A stretch of 64,000 nt of DNA from Marinifilum breve (GTDB lineage Bacteria; Bacteroidota; Bacteroidia; Bacteroidales; Marinifilaceae). The stretch is from the NCBI RefSeq assembly GCF_003202155.1, contig NZ_QFLI01000007.1, forward strand, positions 223,549 to 287,548, in the 5' to 3' direction. The translations under genes were made by a program, and so were the position numbers. A model generated the notes under the pieces. That model was not told where the DNA came from. It did no database searches and was given only the letters and a program-made list of their open reading frames with translations. This document shows, piece after piece, positions 1-7,928 of this stretch; the stretch's first letter is position 1; every line of letters starts with the position of its first letter.

Positions 1-1560
1 TTCGAATAGGTACAATTCATTCTTAAAATCTTCCTGATAGATTCCAAATCGAGGATCATCTGGCACATAGACAATTTTTGGATTGGTATGATAAACACCT
101 GCTGCATCTGCCAGTTTAGGTACTGCAATGGCCGCATACGGATAGGATTCTGAAATACCATCCTGAACTATTTTTGCCGCAAATGTTCCTTTTAAAGCAG
201 GAGGTATTGCTTTTTCGGTATACTTCTCAACCGATCGAAGCACATATTGCTTACCATCTTTTGCCTCCAATCTTAAGGATCGAGTTTGCTGACCACCACC
301 TCTCTTTAAAATTTTCAAGCCTCCTTTTTCCGTTCCAATATCAAAAACCGGAACCTCAATAGGAGTTTCCCATTCCTTACGATAATTATTTCCTAACCAT
401 TTCCTTTTCGATTTTTTATCAGTAGCATATAAATCACTTGCTGCAATGGTAATGGTGCTATCTGTAAAGTTTAAATCTTTGTATTTTTCTGCCAAATCTT
501 CATCACTAGGCGTTGTTTTGGTAAATAGCTTTGTCTGATATGCAAGGCGAGCATCTTCAGTACCATTCTTTCCGACAGACCACATTTCTAACCAAACTTC
601 ATCGTTGGAATAAAAATTTAATCTGGTGAAACCAATTTCTCTCAAAGCAACGTCCATTTTCTTTTCAGATACATAATCTGACTTACTTCCAGAACCAGAA
701 ACCACATAAAAGGACTTGTCTTTTTCAGTAAATTGCAAACTATTATCATGTGCAGAAACTGTTACCAAGTTCTCATATCCTCGTCCTAATTTTCGACCCA
801 TATATCGCATTTGTTTGTAAAATGGATATGCAAAATCCTGAGGTGTTCCGAAAAGTTTACGATACAATTCTACTGGCCCTACAAAAGGGAAATTCCCTCC
901 ATGCTTACCTGCACTATAAATGGGATGATGAGAAGCAAATACAATCTTTTTGTCTTTATTTCTCTTCAATGCATCACTTAGCAGAATTAAAAAATCCGAA
1001 GAATTCTCAAGTCCACATTCTGCTTCTGGTTTATCAGCTGCATGAAGCCACCATTGGGAATCAACTACAAGAAGAACAATGTCCTCTCCTATTTCTATTT
1101 CAACTGGTCCTGGGCAACCTCCCGTTGGTAAGAATACATCTCCCTTTCCAATATAATCCTCAATATAGGTTTCCAAATTCATAATGGCTTCCCAACCATG
1201 CTTATGCCCTTGATTCCATTCCTTTTCTCCAGGAATAAAGATACTTTCCCCTTTAAAATTCTTCGCTAAATCCAATAGCTTGATTAAATTTTGGTCTCCC
1301 GAATGGATATCCTCAATTTCCTCTCTTGCATATTCTTTAGAAATGCTATTGCCCAGAAATACAAGCGTTGCTTTATCATTTTGCTTTTCTAATTGTGATT
1401 TAAGCATTTGCATATTGGCATCCACAATATCTGCTTCTCCAACATCTCCAATAAAAAATATTGAATGCTTTAATAAGCTTGCATTAGGAGTTTCATTGTT
1501 TTGCCCATTGACCACTATCGCAAAAAGCAACAGGCTTAAAAGTGCATAGATCTTTCTCAT
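1..1560 (-). CDS. Secreted calcineurin-like metallophosphoesterase, 3' end outside window
   Basis: The frame is open from an ATG at 1558-1560 to the window edge, so at least 520 residues are present and the C-terminus is missing. A signal peptide (about residues 1-20, ending VNGQ) points to export. The fold is suggested by IFFIGDVG (about 35-41), VFLGNS (67-72), FIPGEKEW (108-115) and a later ASHHPIYSAGKHGG block. These stand where calcineurin phosphoesterases have GDxH, GDN/GNxx, GNHD/E and GHxH. Several usual metal ligands are changed: Gly for His in GDxH, and GEKE for GNHE. Bacteroidota have long proteins of this type that continue into an outer-membrane barrel, so the unseen part may hold one; that is inference. 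The substrate is unknown. Confidence 0.75.
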   Translation of the reverse strand, partial: MRKIYALLSLLLFAIVVNGQNNETPNASLLKHSIFFIGDVGEADIVDANMQMLKSQLEKQNDKATLVFLGNSISKEYAREEIEDIHSGDQNLIKLLDLAKNFKGESIFIPGEKEWNQGHKHGWEAIMNLETYIEDYIGKGDVFLPTGGCPGPVEIEIGEDIVLLVVDSQWWLHAADKPEAECGLENSSDFLILLSDALKRNKDKKIVFASHHPIYSAGKHGGNFPFVGPVELYRKLFGTPQDFAYPFYKQMRYMGRKLGRGYENLVTVSAHDNSLQFTEKDKSFYVVSGSGSKSDYVSEKKMDVALREIGFTRLNFYSNDEVWLEMWSVGKNGTEDARLAYQTKLFTKTTPSDEDLAEKYKDLNFTDSTITIAASDLYATDKKSKRKWLGNNYRKEWETPIEVPVFDIGTEKGGLKILKRGGGQQTRSLRLEAKDGKQYVLRSVEKYTEKAIPPALKGTFAAKIVQDGISESYPYAAIAVPKLADAAGVYHTNPKIVYVPDDPRFGIYQEDFKNELYLFE

Positions 1561-1604
1561 AAGTTTTTGATTTTATAAAATCAATTACGAAAAATGGATT
1601 TCAA

Positions 1605-2534
1605 TTATCGTTTGAAACTATATTTTAAAATATTTGCTTTACTTCCTTTTCCTTCATTTGAAATGAACATGGTTCCATCGGGTGCAAAACAAATTCCTTC
1701 AGGCTGACGGAATATTTTACGCTTCAACTTCACAATTGCCTTAATCTCCCCCTTAGGATTAAGCACCACTAAAAGCTTACCTACAGAACCTACCACATAC
1801 AAGTTCCTGGTAATAGGATGAACTGCAACCGCTGAAGGCTGAAATGTAATATCCCCCTGTGAAGGATTAATATTCTCCATTAATCTTACCGAAAATCTCG
1901 AATAAGCATCAAATTCCAGTATTTTTCGAATTTGATCTTGATCAATCAGATATTTTGGAGTTTTCGACAATTCATTTTTATCTATTGAGAATTCATAAAT
2001 GGCTCTCTTTCCTCTATATTTATTGGAATGTGCCGGACTTCCTTTACAGGCTATCAGCAATGAATTTGTTGAAGGATCGTATCCCAACCCTTCGGTATCA
2101 TTACCTGCATTCAAATGAGTGGTTCTCTTTACTGAATGAATGTTTTTATCCTTCAAGTGATCTACTTTAAAAATTCTCCCATCCGATCTTAAAACGTAAA
2201 CCAATGAATCCACCATTTCAATTCCTTCATAATCCCCAGGTTTATCGAATTCATATTTTTTGGTTACCTCTTTCTTCTTGTGATTGAATTTATAGATAAT
2301 TCCTTTCTCATCGTTCACACACAATAGAGAATGTTCCGTAAAATAACTTAAGGCTGATATTTCTCTCAAATGATCTTTTAGTTCATATTTCTTATCAGGC
2401 TCATAAATGTCATATGGAAACTTTTCATAGTTTTCCGATAAATAAATCATTTTCTGATCTTTCTTTTGGGCACATGCTTCAAGAAAAAACACAAGAGCAA
2501 ACAAGCAAATAAGTGTGTGAAAAGTTTTTGTCAT
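1605..2534 (-). CDS. SdiA-regulated-type beta-propeller lipoprotein
   Basis: This 309-residue protein begins with a lipoprotein signal (hydrophobic residues 8-18, then LEAC with Cys21). The rest reads as a beta-propeller of the SdiA-regulated (YjiK-like) family. Recurrent blade-like motifs are ISALSYF, YEGIEMVDSLVYVLRSDGRIFKV, TEGLGYDPSTNSLLIACKG, SAVAVHPITRNLYVVGSVGKLLVV and PEGICFAPDGTMFISNEG. Family members are usually exported and often sit beside phosphatases or phytases; the phosphoesterase 44 bases downstream on the same strand fits an operon of the two. The ligand is not known. Confidence 0.72.
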   Translation of the reverse strand: MTKTFHTLICLFALVFFLEACAQKKDQKMIYLSENYEKFPYDIYEPDKKYELKDHLREISALSYFTEHSLLCVNDEKGIIYKFNHKKKEVTKKYEFDKPGDYEGIEMVDSLVYVLRSDGRIFKVDHLKDKNIHSVKRTTHLNAGNDTEGLGYDPSTNSLLIACKGSPAHSNKYRGKRAIYEFSIDKNELSKTPKYLIDQDQIRKILEFDAYSRFSVRLMENINPSQGDITFQPSAVAVHPITRNLYVVGSVGKLLVVLNPKGEIKAIVKLKRKIFRQPEGICFAPDGTMFISNEGKGSKANILKYSFKR

Positions 2535-2707
2535 ACGAAAGATCTATCTTTTAATTATTGGAATCATAAAATTAACAAATAAGCCTCAAATACCAATAAA
2601 AAAAGGGCAATTGAGGCATTTATATTCATTTAACAGAAGGATTTCATGTTTAATGATTATATTTATTCAGTCAAAAAATATATCTCAAGAACTGAAAAAT
2701 TCAAATT

Positions 2708-3901
2708 ATGAATATGATCCAGGAGGCTGAAAAATACGTTACTAAGCTAATTGAAGATGCAATTAAACCCATATATACTTATCACAATTTAGAGCATACT
2801 CAGAATGTAGTTAAGCATTCCATCAAAATTAGTGAAGGATTAGAGTTTAGCGAGGAACAAAAAGAGATTCTCATTTTAGCGGCTTGGTTTCACGATTCAG
2901 GATATTATGAAGACTACTCAAATCATGAGGAATTAAGTGCACGCAATGCCAGAGTATTTCTAGAAGCTCGTAATTACCCTGAAGAAAAAATTGACCAAGT
3001 AACTCAGGCCATCTTGCACACTAAAATACCTCATCCTCCATGTGAAAATCCAGTTTGTAATGCACTATGTGATGCAGACTTATATCACTTGGCTTCAAAG
3101 AGCTACATGAAAAGCTCAGAACAGTTGCGTGAAGAAAAGCAAGCCTTATACAAACGCGAAATTCCCCCAAAAGAATACTGGGAAGGTACTTTAGTATTCT
3201 TGCAAAACCATAAATACAAAACCAAGTTTGGCAAAAAGCTGTTTGCAAAAAAGAAGGAACAGAATTATCAAAAAGTAGTTGCTAAAATCAAGGGATATCA
3301 CGAGAAAGAACTGAGAAAACTAAATGAGAAGGTTGAGAAGTTAGAAAGTCAGAACATGAAACTGAAAATGCCTCAACGAGGCATTGAAACCATGTTTAAG
3401 GTTACGGCACGAAATCAAATTAACCTTAGTTCAATTGCAGATAGTAAGGCTAACTTGATGATCTCCGTCAACTCAATCATCATATCGGCAATCTTCTTTA
3501 TATTTAAGAACATAATGGATGTTCCTCATTTCATCATTCCTTGCATCATATTACTGATAGTTTGTTTGGTTACCATCACCTACTCTGTAATGGCTACACG
3601 ACCTATTGTTACCGATGGTAAATTCTCTGAGGAAGATGTAAAACAAAAAAGAGTAAATCTTCTTTTCTTCGGAAATTTCCACAATATGGATTTGGGAATT
3701 TATTCGAGAGCTTTGAAAGGAATGATGACCGACTACGATGAGTTGTATGATAGCTTGATTAAAGATCAATACTACTTAGGAAAAGTATTGGGTAAAAAGT
3801 ATCGCTTCTTAAGAATTTCCTATACAATTTTCATGTATGGTCTAATTCTATCAGTAGTAGCATTTATATTGGCAGCGATATATCAACCTTTAATGTGGTA
3901 A
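2708..3901 (+). CDS. HD phosphohydrolase fused to a Pycsar-effector-type (DUF5706) membrane domain
   Basis: The 397-residue protein has two parts. Residues about 1-190 form an HD domain: YHNLEH (25-30), the HD pair in FHDSGY (62-63), NHEE (72-75), AILHT (101-105) and CDAD (121-124) are plausible metal ligands of a nucleotide phosphohydrolase. After a charged coiled coil (about 190-225), residues 228-392 carry FKVTARNQINLSSIADSKANLMISVNS, split by function, then two hydrophobic segments and a final pair of membrane helices. This second part matches the DUF5706 family named for Pycsar effectors, which act in the membrane after binding cyclic CMP or UMP. No nucleotidyl cyclase lies nearby. A cytoplasmic HD domain tied to a membrane sensor could degrade or sense a nucleotide; this is inference. 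Confidence 0.8.
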   Translation: MNMIQEAEKYVTKLIEDAIKPIYTYHNLEHTQNVVKHSIKISEGLEFSEEQKEILILAAWFHDSGYYEDYSNHEELSARNARVFLEARNYPEEKIDQVTQAILHTKIPHPPCENPVCNALCDADLYHLASKSYMKSSEQLREEKQALYKREIPPKEYWEGTLVFLQNHKYKTKFGKKLFAKKKEQNYQKVVAKIKGYHEKELRKLNEKVEKLESQNMKLKMPQRGIETMFKVTARNQINLSSIADSKANLMISVNSIIISAIFFIFKNIMDVPHFIIPCIILLIVCLVTITYSVMATRPIVTDGKFSEEDVKQKRVNLLFFGNFHNMDLGIYSRALKGMMTDYDELYDSLIKDQYYLGKVLGKKYRFLRISYTIFMYGLILSVVAFILAAIYQPLMW

Positions 3902-3975
3902 ATAATTCCTCGCATTTATCGGAATTAGATGAACAAAACCTAAATTTGCAGCCCAATTAATAAGCGCAGATTACT

Positions 3976-4677
3976 ATGAATTTATTTTACACTCCAGATA
4001 TAAAAGATCAGTACTATCAACTTGATGAAGTTGAATCGAAGCATTGTGTTCGTGTTTTAAGGTTGAAGGAAGATGATGAAATCCATTTGATTGATGGAAA
4101 AGGAACATTATACACGGCTAAAATAATCGACGCTCATCCCAAAAGATGTACTGTTGAATGCGTTGAGAAAAAAGAAGAGTTTGGCAAGTTGGATTATGAG
4201 CTACACCTGGCATTGGCTCCTACAAAAAACATTGACAGAACCGAATGGTTTCTTGAAAAATGTACTGAAATTGGCACAAGTGAGTTCACTCCTTTATTGA
4301 GTTCTCACTCAGAACGAAAGGTGGTAAAACACGATAGACTTTTCAAAGTGATTACTTCCGCAGTAAAGCAATCATTAAAAGCATATCACCCAAAATTAAA
4401 CGAACTGACCAAATTCGCTGATTTGGTAACATCTGATTTCGATGGGGATAAATTCATAGCTCATTGTAATCCTGGAGAAAAGACACATCTTAAACAATTG
4501 TGCAAGCCCAAGGCAAAATGTTTGGTATTAATTGGTCCCGAAGGCGATTTTAGCCCTGAAGAAGTTGAATTGGCTAAGGCAAATGGATTTCAGGAAATAT
4601 CCCTTGGTGAGAGTCGCTTGAGAACCGAAACAGCAGGAGTTGTTGCCTGCAATATTGTAAGTCTTGCTAATTATTAA
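3976..4677 (+). CDS. rsmE: 16S rRNA (uracil-1498-N3)-methyltransferase RsmE
   Basis: The 233-residue length and motifs fit RsmE, a SPOUT-class enzyme that methylates N3 of U1498 in 16S rRNA using S-adenosylmethionine. Visible marks are HCVRVLRLKEDDEI (about 23-36) in the N-terminal PUA-like domain, ALAPTKNIDRTEW (about 78-90), TEIGTSEFTPLLSSHSER, and the C-terminal knot motifs LIGPEGDFSPEEV (about 182-194) and LGESRLRTETAGV (about 211-223). It ends one base before the next gene, which suggests cotranscription. Confidence 0.95.
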   Translation: MNLFYTPDIKDQYYQLDEVESKHCVRVLRLKEDDEIHLIDGKGTLYTAKIIDAHPKRCTVECVEKKEEFGKLDYELHLALAPTKNIDRTEWFLEKCTEIGTSEFTPLLSSHSERKVVKHDRLFKVITSAVKQSLKAYHPKLNELTKFADLVTSDFDGDKFIAHCNPGEKTHLKQLCKPKAKCLVLIGPEGDFSPEEVELAKANGFQEISLGESRLRTETAGVVACNIVSLANY

Positions 4678-4678
4678 A

Positions 4679-5341
4679 ATGAGGTTTCAACACTACATAC
4701 TCTTCACGCTCATACTGCTATTTAGTCATAGTGGACAATCGCAAAATACAACAGTGCGTATTGGTTTGCTAAAGTATAATGGTGGTGGTGATTGGTATGC
4801 AAACCCGGGCTCATTGCCAAATCTTATTCAGTTTTGCAATAAAAATCAAATTGCAAACATTCAAACAGAACCTATTACTGTTGAAGTTGGTAGCCCGGAA
4901 ATATTTTCCTTGCCTTTTATCCATTTAACCGGACATGGTAACATTGTGCTAAGCAATCAGGAAGTTATTAATCTTAGGAAATATTTAATGGCAGGTGGAT
5001 TCTTACATGTTGATGACAATTATGGATTGAATGCCTATTTCAGAAGAGAAATTAAAAAAGTATTCCCGAACGAAGAGTTGATTGAACTGCCATTTTCTCA
5101 TCCCATATATCATCAGGTTTATGAATTTCCTACAGGACTGCCTAAAATCCATGAACATGATGGAAAATCACCACAGGGTTTTGGACTTTTTTATAAAGGA
5201 AGATTAGTTTGCTTCTATACCTACGAGACCGATTTAGGAGATGGCTGGGAAGATACTTCGGTTCATAATGATACGAAAGAAAAACACTTGAAAGCCTTAA
5301 AAATGGGTGCTAACATCATCTCCTTCGCTTTCAGTAATTAG
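4679..5341 (+). CDS. DUF4159 domain secreted protein
   Basis: I place the start at ATG 4679, directly after the rsmE stop, because it opens a clear signal peptide (about residues 1-21, ending SGQSQ); an in-frame ATG at 4664 inside rsmE is less likely. The 220-residue product shows RIGLLKYNGGGDWYANPGSLPNL (two blocks), LPFIHLTGHGNI, LRKYLMAGGFLHVDDNYG, FRREIKKVFP, LPFSHPIYH and the final KMGANIISFAF, which together are typical of DUF4159. In this family the domain looks like a glutamine-amidotransferase-like fold of unknown function; in some genomes it is linked to MoxR/ATPase clusters, which are not present here. Confidence 0.8.
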   Translation: MRFQHYILFTLILLFSHSGQSQNTTVRIGLLKYNGGGDWYANPGSLPNLIQFCNKNQIANIQTEPITVEVGSPEIFSLPFIHLTGHGNIVLSNQEVINLRKYLMAGGFLHVDDNYGLNAYFRREIKKVFPNEELIELPFSHPIYHQVYEFPTGLPKIHEHDGKSPQGFGLFYKGRLVCFYTYETDLGDGWEDTSVHNDTKEKHLKALKMGANIISFAFSN

Positions 5342-5566
5342 ATTTATTCTTAATTAACTGATTTCCTATTAATTCTACCTTAATATTTCATGCTCATTTT
5401 GAATTTTCATTAACAAAATGATAACTTATAGTGATTTTAATTTGATATCAATCACTAAAGTTTATTGCTATGAAACGTTCATGAACAAATTATTATTAAG
5501 ACAGAACCACAATAATAATTTGCGAATGAAAAGTTCCATCTGATAAATGAATAAAAAACAAAGCAG

Positions 5567-6769
5567 ATGAAAAATAATAATTCTTGTAGAGGAATAATAG
5601 GCATCTTAACAGGTGGCGGTGATGTTCCCGGATTGAATCCTGCAATTCGCGCCGTAACCATTAGAGCATTAAGAGAGGGCTATAAAGTAATCGGTATTAG
5701 AAAAGGCTGGAGAGGTCTGATTGATATCGTAAGAGATGAAAAGGCGGACAATAGTGAAAACTTTGAAGTTTTAACCGAAGAGTTGGTAAATAAAGTTGGT
5801 CGTACGGGAGGTACATTTTTGCATACCTCAAGAGTAAATCCTTCTAAAACATCCAGAGAAAGAGTTCCTACACATTTAAAAGACAAATATGATCAGGATG
5901 TAAATGACTTAACGGAAGAAGTTCTTGCCAATCTTGATTTCTTAAATATCGATTATTTAATTCCAATTGGAGGTGATGATACCCTAAGTTATGGTGTTCG
6001 CTTATATCAGGAAGGTTTTAAAGTAATCGCAATTCCTAAAACCATGGATAATGATGTTCCTGGAACCGATTATTGCATTGGATTTAGTACTTGTATTACC
6101 CGAACCATTTCGCTTACGCACAGCTTAAGAACTTCGGCAGGTTCGCACGAGCGCTTATTGGTTCTTGAAGTGTTTGGACGTTATGCAGGATTTACAGCTA
6201 TCCTGCCAACTTTGGCTGGTGCAGCTAACCGTTGTGTAATTCCTGAACACAATTTTGATATTGAACGTCTGACTGAATTGATGATTCAGGATCGATTTTC
6301 AAATCCAAGCAGGTACTCGGTAGTTCTTATTTCGGAAGGAGCAGCTTTCTCAGGTGAGGAAATGATCTTCCAGGATGATGTTATGGATGACTATGGACAC
6401 AAAAAGTTAGGTGGAATTGGAGATCGTGTTTCTGAACAGATGAAGATCCTATCTCCTAAATTCAACAACTCCAAACCTATAAATGTAATCAATCAAAAGC
6501 TAGGTTATATGGTACGCTGTGGCGATCCGGATGCAATTGACTCAATAGTTCCAATGGCTTTTGGCAATTTGGCTCTGGATTTAATCATTAAAGGAATTCA
6601 CGGACGCCTAATCACTTTGCGCAACGGAAGATACGACAATGCACCTATTGACATCGTTACCAGTTCGAAAAAATTGGTAGATGTTGATCGATATTATAAT
6701 ATAGAACGACTAAGACCAAAGTATAATAGTTTTGAACTTCAACCATTGTTTTTAATGACAGGTTTGTAA
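5567..6769 (+). CDS. pfp: Diphosphate-type 6-phosphofructokinase
   Basis: This is a 400-residue PfkA-family enzyme that converts fructose 6-phosphate and fructose 1,6-bisphosphate. The N-terminal GGGDVPGLNPAIRAV (17-31) is the phosphate-donor loop. GGDD (135-138) and PKTMDND (157-163) are the key marks. ATP enzymes usually carry Gly at the fourth position of GGDG and Gly in PGTxDND; Asp and Lys at these places are established signs of pyrophosphate use. RTSAGSHERLLVLEVFGRYAGF holds the substrate residues, here split between two motifs (HER and GRYAG). It is preceded by a 225-base gap and followed by a terminator-like hairpin, so it is probably transcribed alone. Confidence 0.9.
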   Translation: MKNNNSCRGIIGILTGGGDVPGLNPAIRAVTIRALREGYKVIGIRKGWRGLIDIVRDEKADNSENFEVLTEELVNKVGRTGGTFLHTSRVNPSKTSRERVPTHLKDKYDQDVNDLTEEVLANLDFLNIDYLIPIGGDDTLSYGVRLYQEGFKVIAIPKTMDNDVPGTDYCIGFSTCITRTISLTHSLRTSAGSHERLLVLEVFGRYAGFTAILPTLAGAANRCVIPEHNFDIERLTELMIQDRFSNPSRYSVVLISEGAAFSGEEMIFQDDVMDDYGHKKLGGIGDRVSEQMKILSPKFNNSKPINVINQKLGYMVRCGDPDAIDSIVPMAFGNLALDLIIKGIHGRLITLRNGRYDNAPIDIVTSSKKLVDVDRYYNIERLRPKYNSFELQPLFLMTGL

Positions 6770-6791
6770 TTCCACATAATTTTGTACATTT

Positions 6792-6824
6792 GAGAAGCCT
6801 TTCAACATTGTGTTGAGAGGTTTC
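6792..6824 (+). terminator. Probable terminator of the phosphofructokinase gene
   Basis: An inverted repeat (AAGCCTTTCAACA, three-base loop, TGTTGAGAGGTTTC with G-U pairs) lies 22 bases after the stop codon. The trailing T-run is weak, so its strength is uncertain. Confidence 0.5.
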
Positions 6825-6877
6825 TACTTTCACAACCATTCCCATTTTAATTTATTATTTATTTAAACTTAACTCTT

Positions 6878-7513
6878 ATGTTAGAATTTAACATTTTAGG
6901 TATTTCTGTATTGGAATGGATTGGATACGCTGCATCTGTTCTTGTATTGGTATCATTAACAATGACATCGATTATAAAACTTCGATGGTACAATTTGGCA
7001 GGAGCTATTCTCTTCTCGACTTATGGATTTTTAATTGGCTCATTGCCTGTAGGAATCATGAACTTTTTAATTGTTTGTGCCAACATTTACAATTTGAAAA
7101 AAATGTATGGACAAAAAGAAGATTTTAAAGTAATTGAGATAAAAGAAAACGATGAATTGCTAATACACCTGCTAGACTACTACAAAAAAGACATAGGCAA
7201 TTTCTATCCTAATTTTGAAAAGAAAGAGAAACAGCTGGGAATTTTCGTGTTGAGAAATATGGCTGTGGCTGGAATCTTTATCGGCACGCAAGAGGAAAAT
7301 GAATTAAGAATAGACTTAGATTACGCTCTTCCTCAATACAGAGATTTTAAAGTTGGCGATTATTTGTACAAAAGCTTAAAACAAACTTTAAGCGATCACG
7401 ATATTAAATCGGTATACTGTTATTCCACACAAATGCTGAAATACATGGAAAAAATGGGGTTTGAAGCAGACAAAAAGGATAACAAATCCATCATGAAAAA
7501 GAATTTAAACTAA
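6878..7513 (+). CDS. YgjV-like membrane protein with acetyltransferase-like tail
   Basis: The first 70 or so residues hold three hydrophobic helices (ILGISVLEWIGYAASVLVLV, LAGAILFSTYGFLIG and GIMNFLIVCANIYNL), as in the YgjV inner-membrane family. The remaining 140 residues are soluble and charged. They end with a block (FKVGDYLYKSLKQTL, SVYCYSTQMLKYMEKMGFEAD) that resembles the end of GNAT acetyltransferase folds, including the usual final 'MGFE' strand. The two-part layout is common in Bacteroidota. No substrate can be named. The 3' end runs straight into a tandem array of terminator-like hairpins. Confidence 0.65.
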   Translation: MLEFNILGISVLEWIGYAASVLVLVSLTMTSIIKLRWYNLAGAILFSTYGFLIGSLPVGIMNFLIVCANIYNLKKMYGQKEDFKVIEIKENDELLIHLLDYYKKDIGNFYPNFEKKEKQLGIFVLRNMAVAGIFIGTQEENELRIDLDYALPQYRDFKVGDYLYKSLKQTLSDHDIKSVYCYSTQMLKYMEKMGFEADKKDNKSIMKKNLN

Positions 7514-7520
7514 TTCAGAA

Positions 7521-7756
7521 AGCTCCTCAATCAATTGAGGAGTTTCTTTTTTTTGAAAACGAGTACCTGAACCAATTCAGGAGATACTTTTTTGAGTAAA
7601 CGAGCTCCTCAACCAATTCAGGGGGTACTTTTTTGAGTAAACGAGCACCTGAACCAATTCAGGAGGTACTTTTTTGAGTAAACAAGCACCTGAACCAATT
7701 CAGGAGGTACTTTTTTGAGTAAACAAGTACCTGAACCAATTCAGGAGGTGCTTTTG
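7521..7756 (+). repeat. Tandem array of terminator-like hairpins, 41-bp unit
   Basis: A normal intrinsic terminator (CTCCTCAATCAATTGAGGAG then an eight-T run, 7521-7554) follows the YgjV-like gene. It is then followed by five 41-bp units starting at 7561, 7602, 7643, 7684 and 7725. Each unit holds CCTGAACCAATTCAGG (the second copy CTCCTCAACCAATTCAGG) and, except the last, a six-T run followed by GAGTAAAC. The units differ at a few sites only. The layout suggests that the terminator itself was copied in tandem. Confidence 0.9.
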
Positions 7757-7856
7757 CGCATTGACGATAGGATTTACCGGCAAATGTGATCAAACTTTAT
7801 CTCAGATGAATAGTTTAACTGATAAAAAAACTACATTTTCCAGAAATAATTCAAAA

Positions 7857-7893
7857 CAAAAAGCTTGACCCAAATCTGAGTCAAGCTTTTTAT
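7857..7893. terminator. Bidirectional terminator between convergent genes
   Basis: AAAAGCTTGAC and GTCAAGCTTTT pair around a ten-base loop. A-runs and T-runs on the two sides allow it to work in both directions. It probably ends the minus-strand transcript of the corrinoid receptor pair. Confidence 0.8.
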
Positions 7894-7928
7894 TGTATTC
7901 TTTGCGATCCAAATGATCAATTCTTTTT

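Noticed and set aside
2708-3901. Complete Pycsar defence system
   Set aside because: Only the effector-type domain is present; no pyrimidine cyclase or other defence gene lies nearby.
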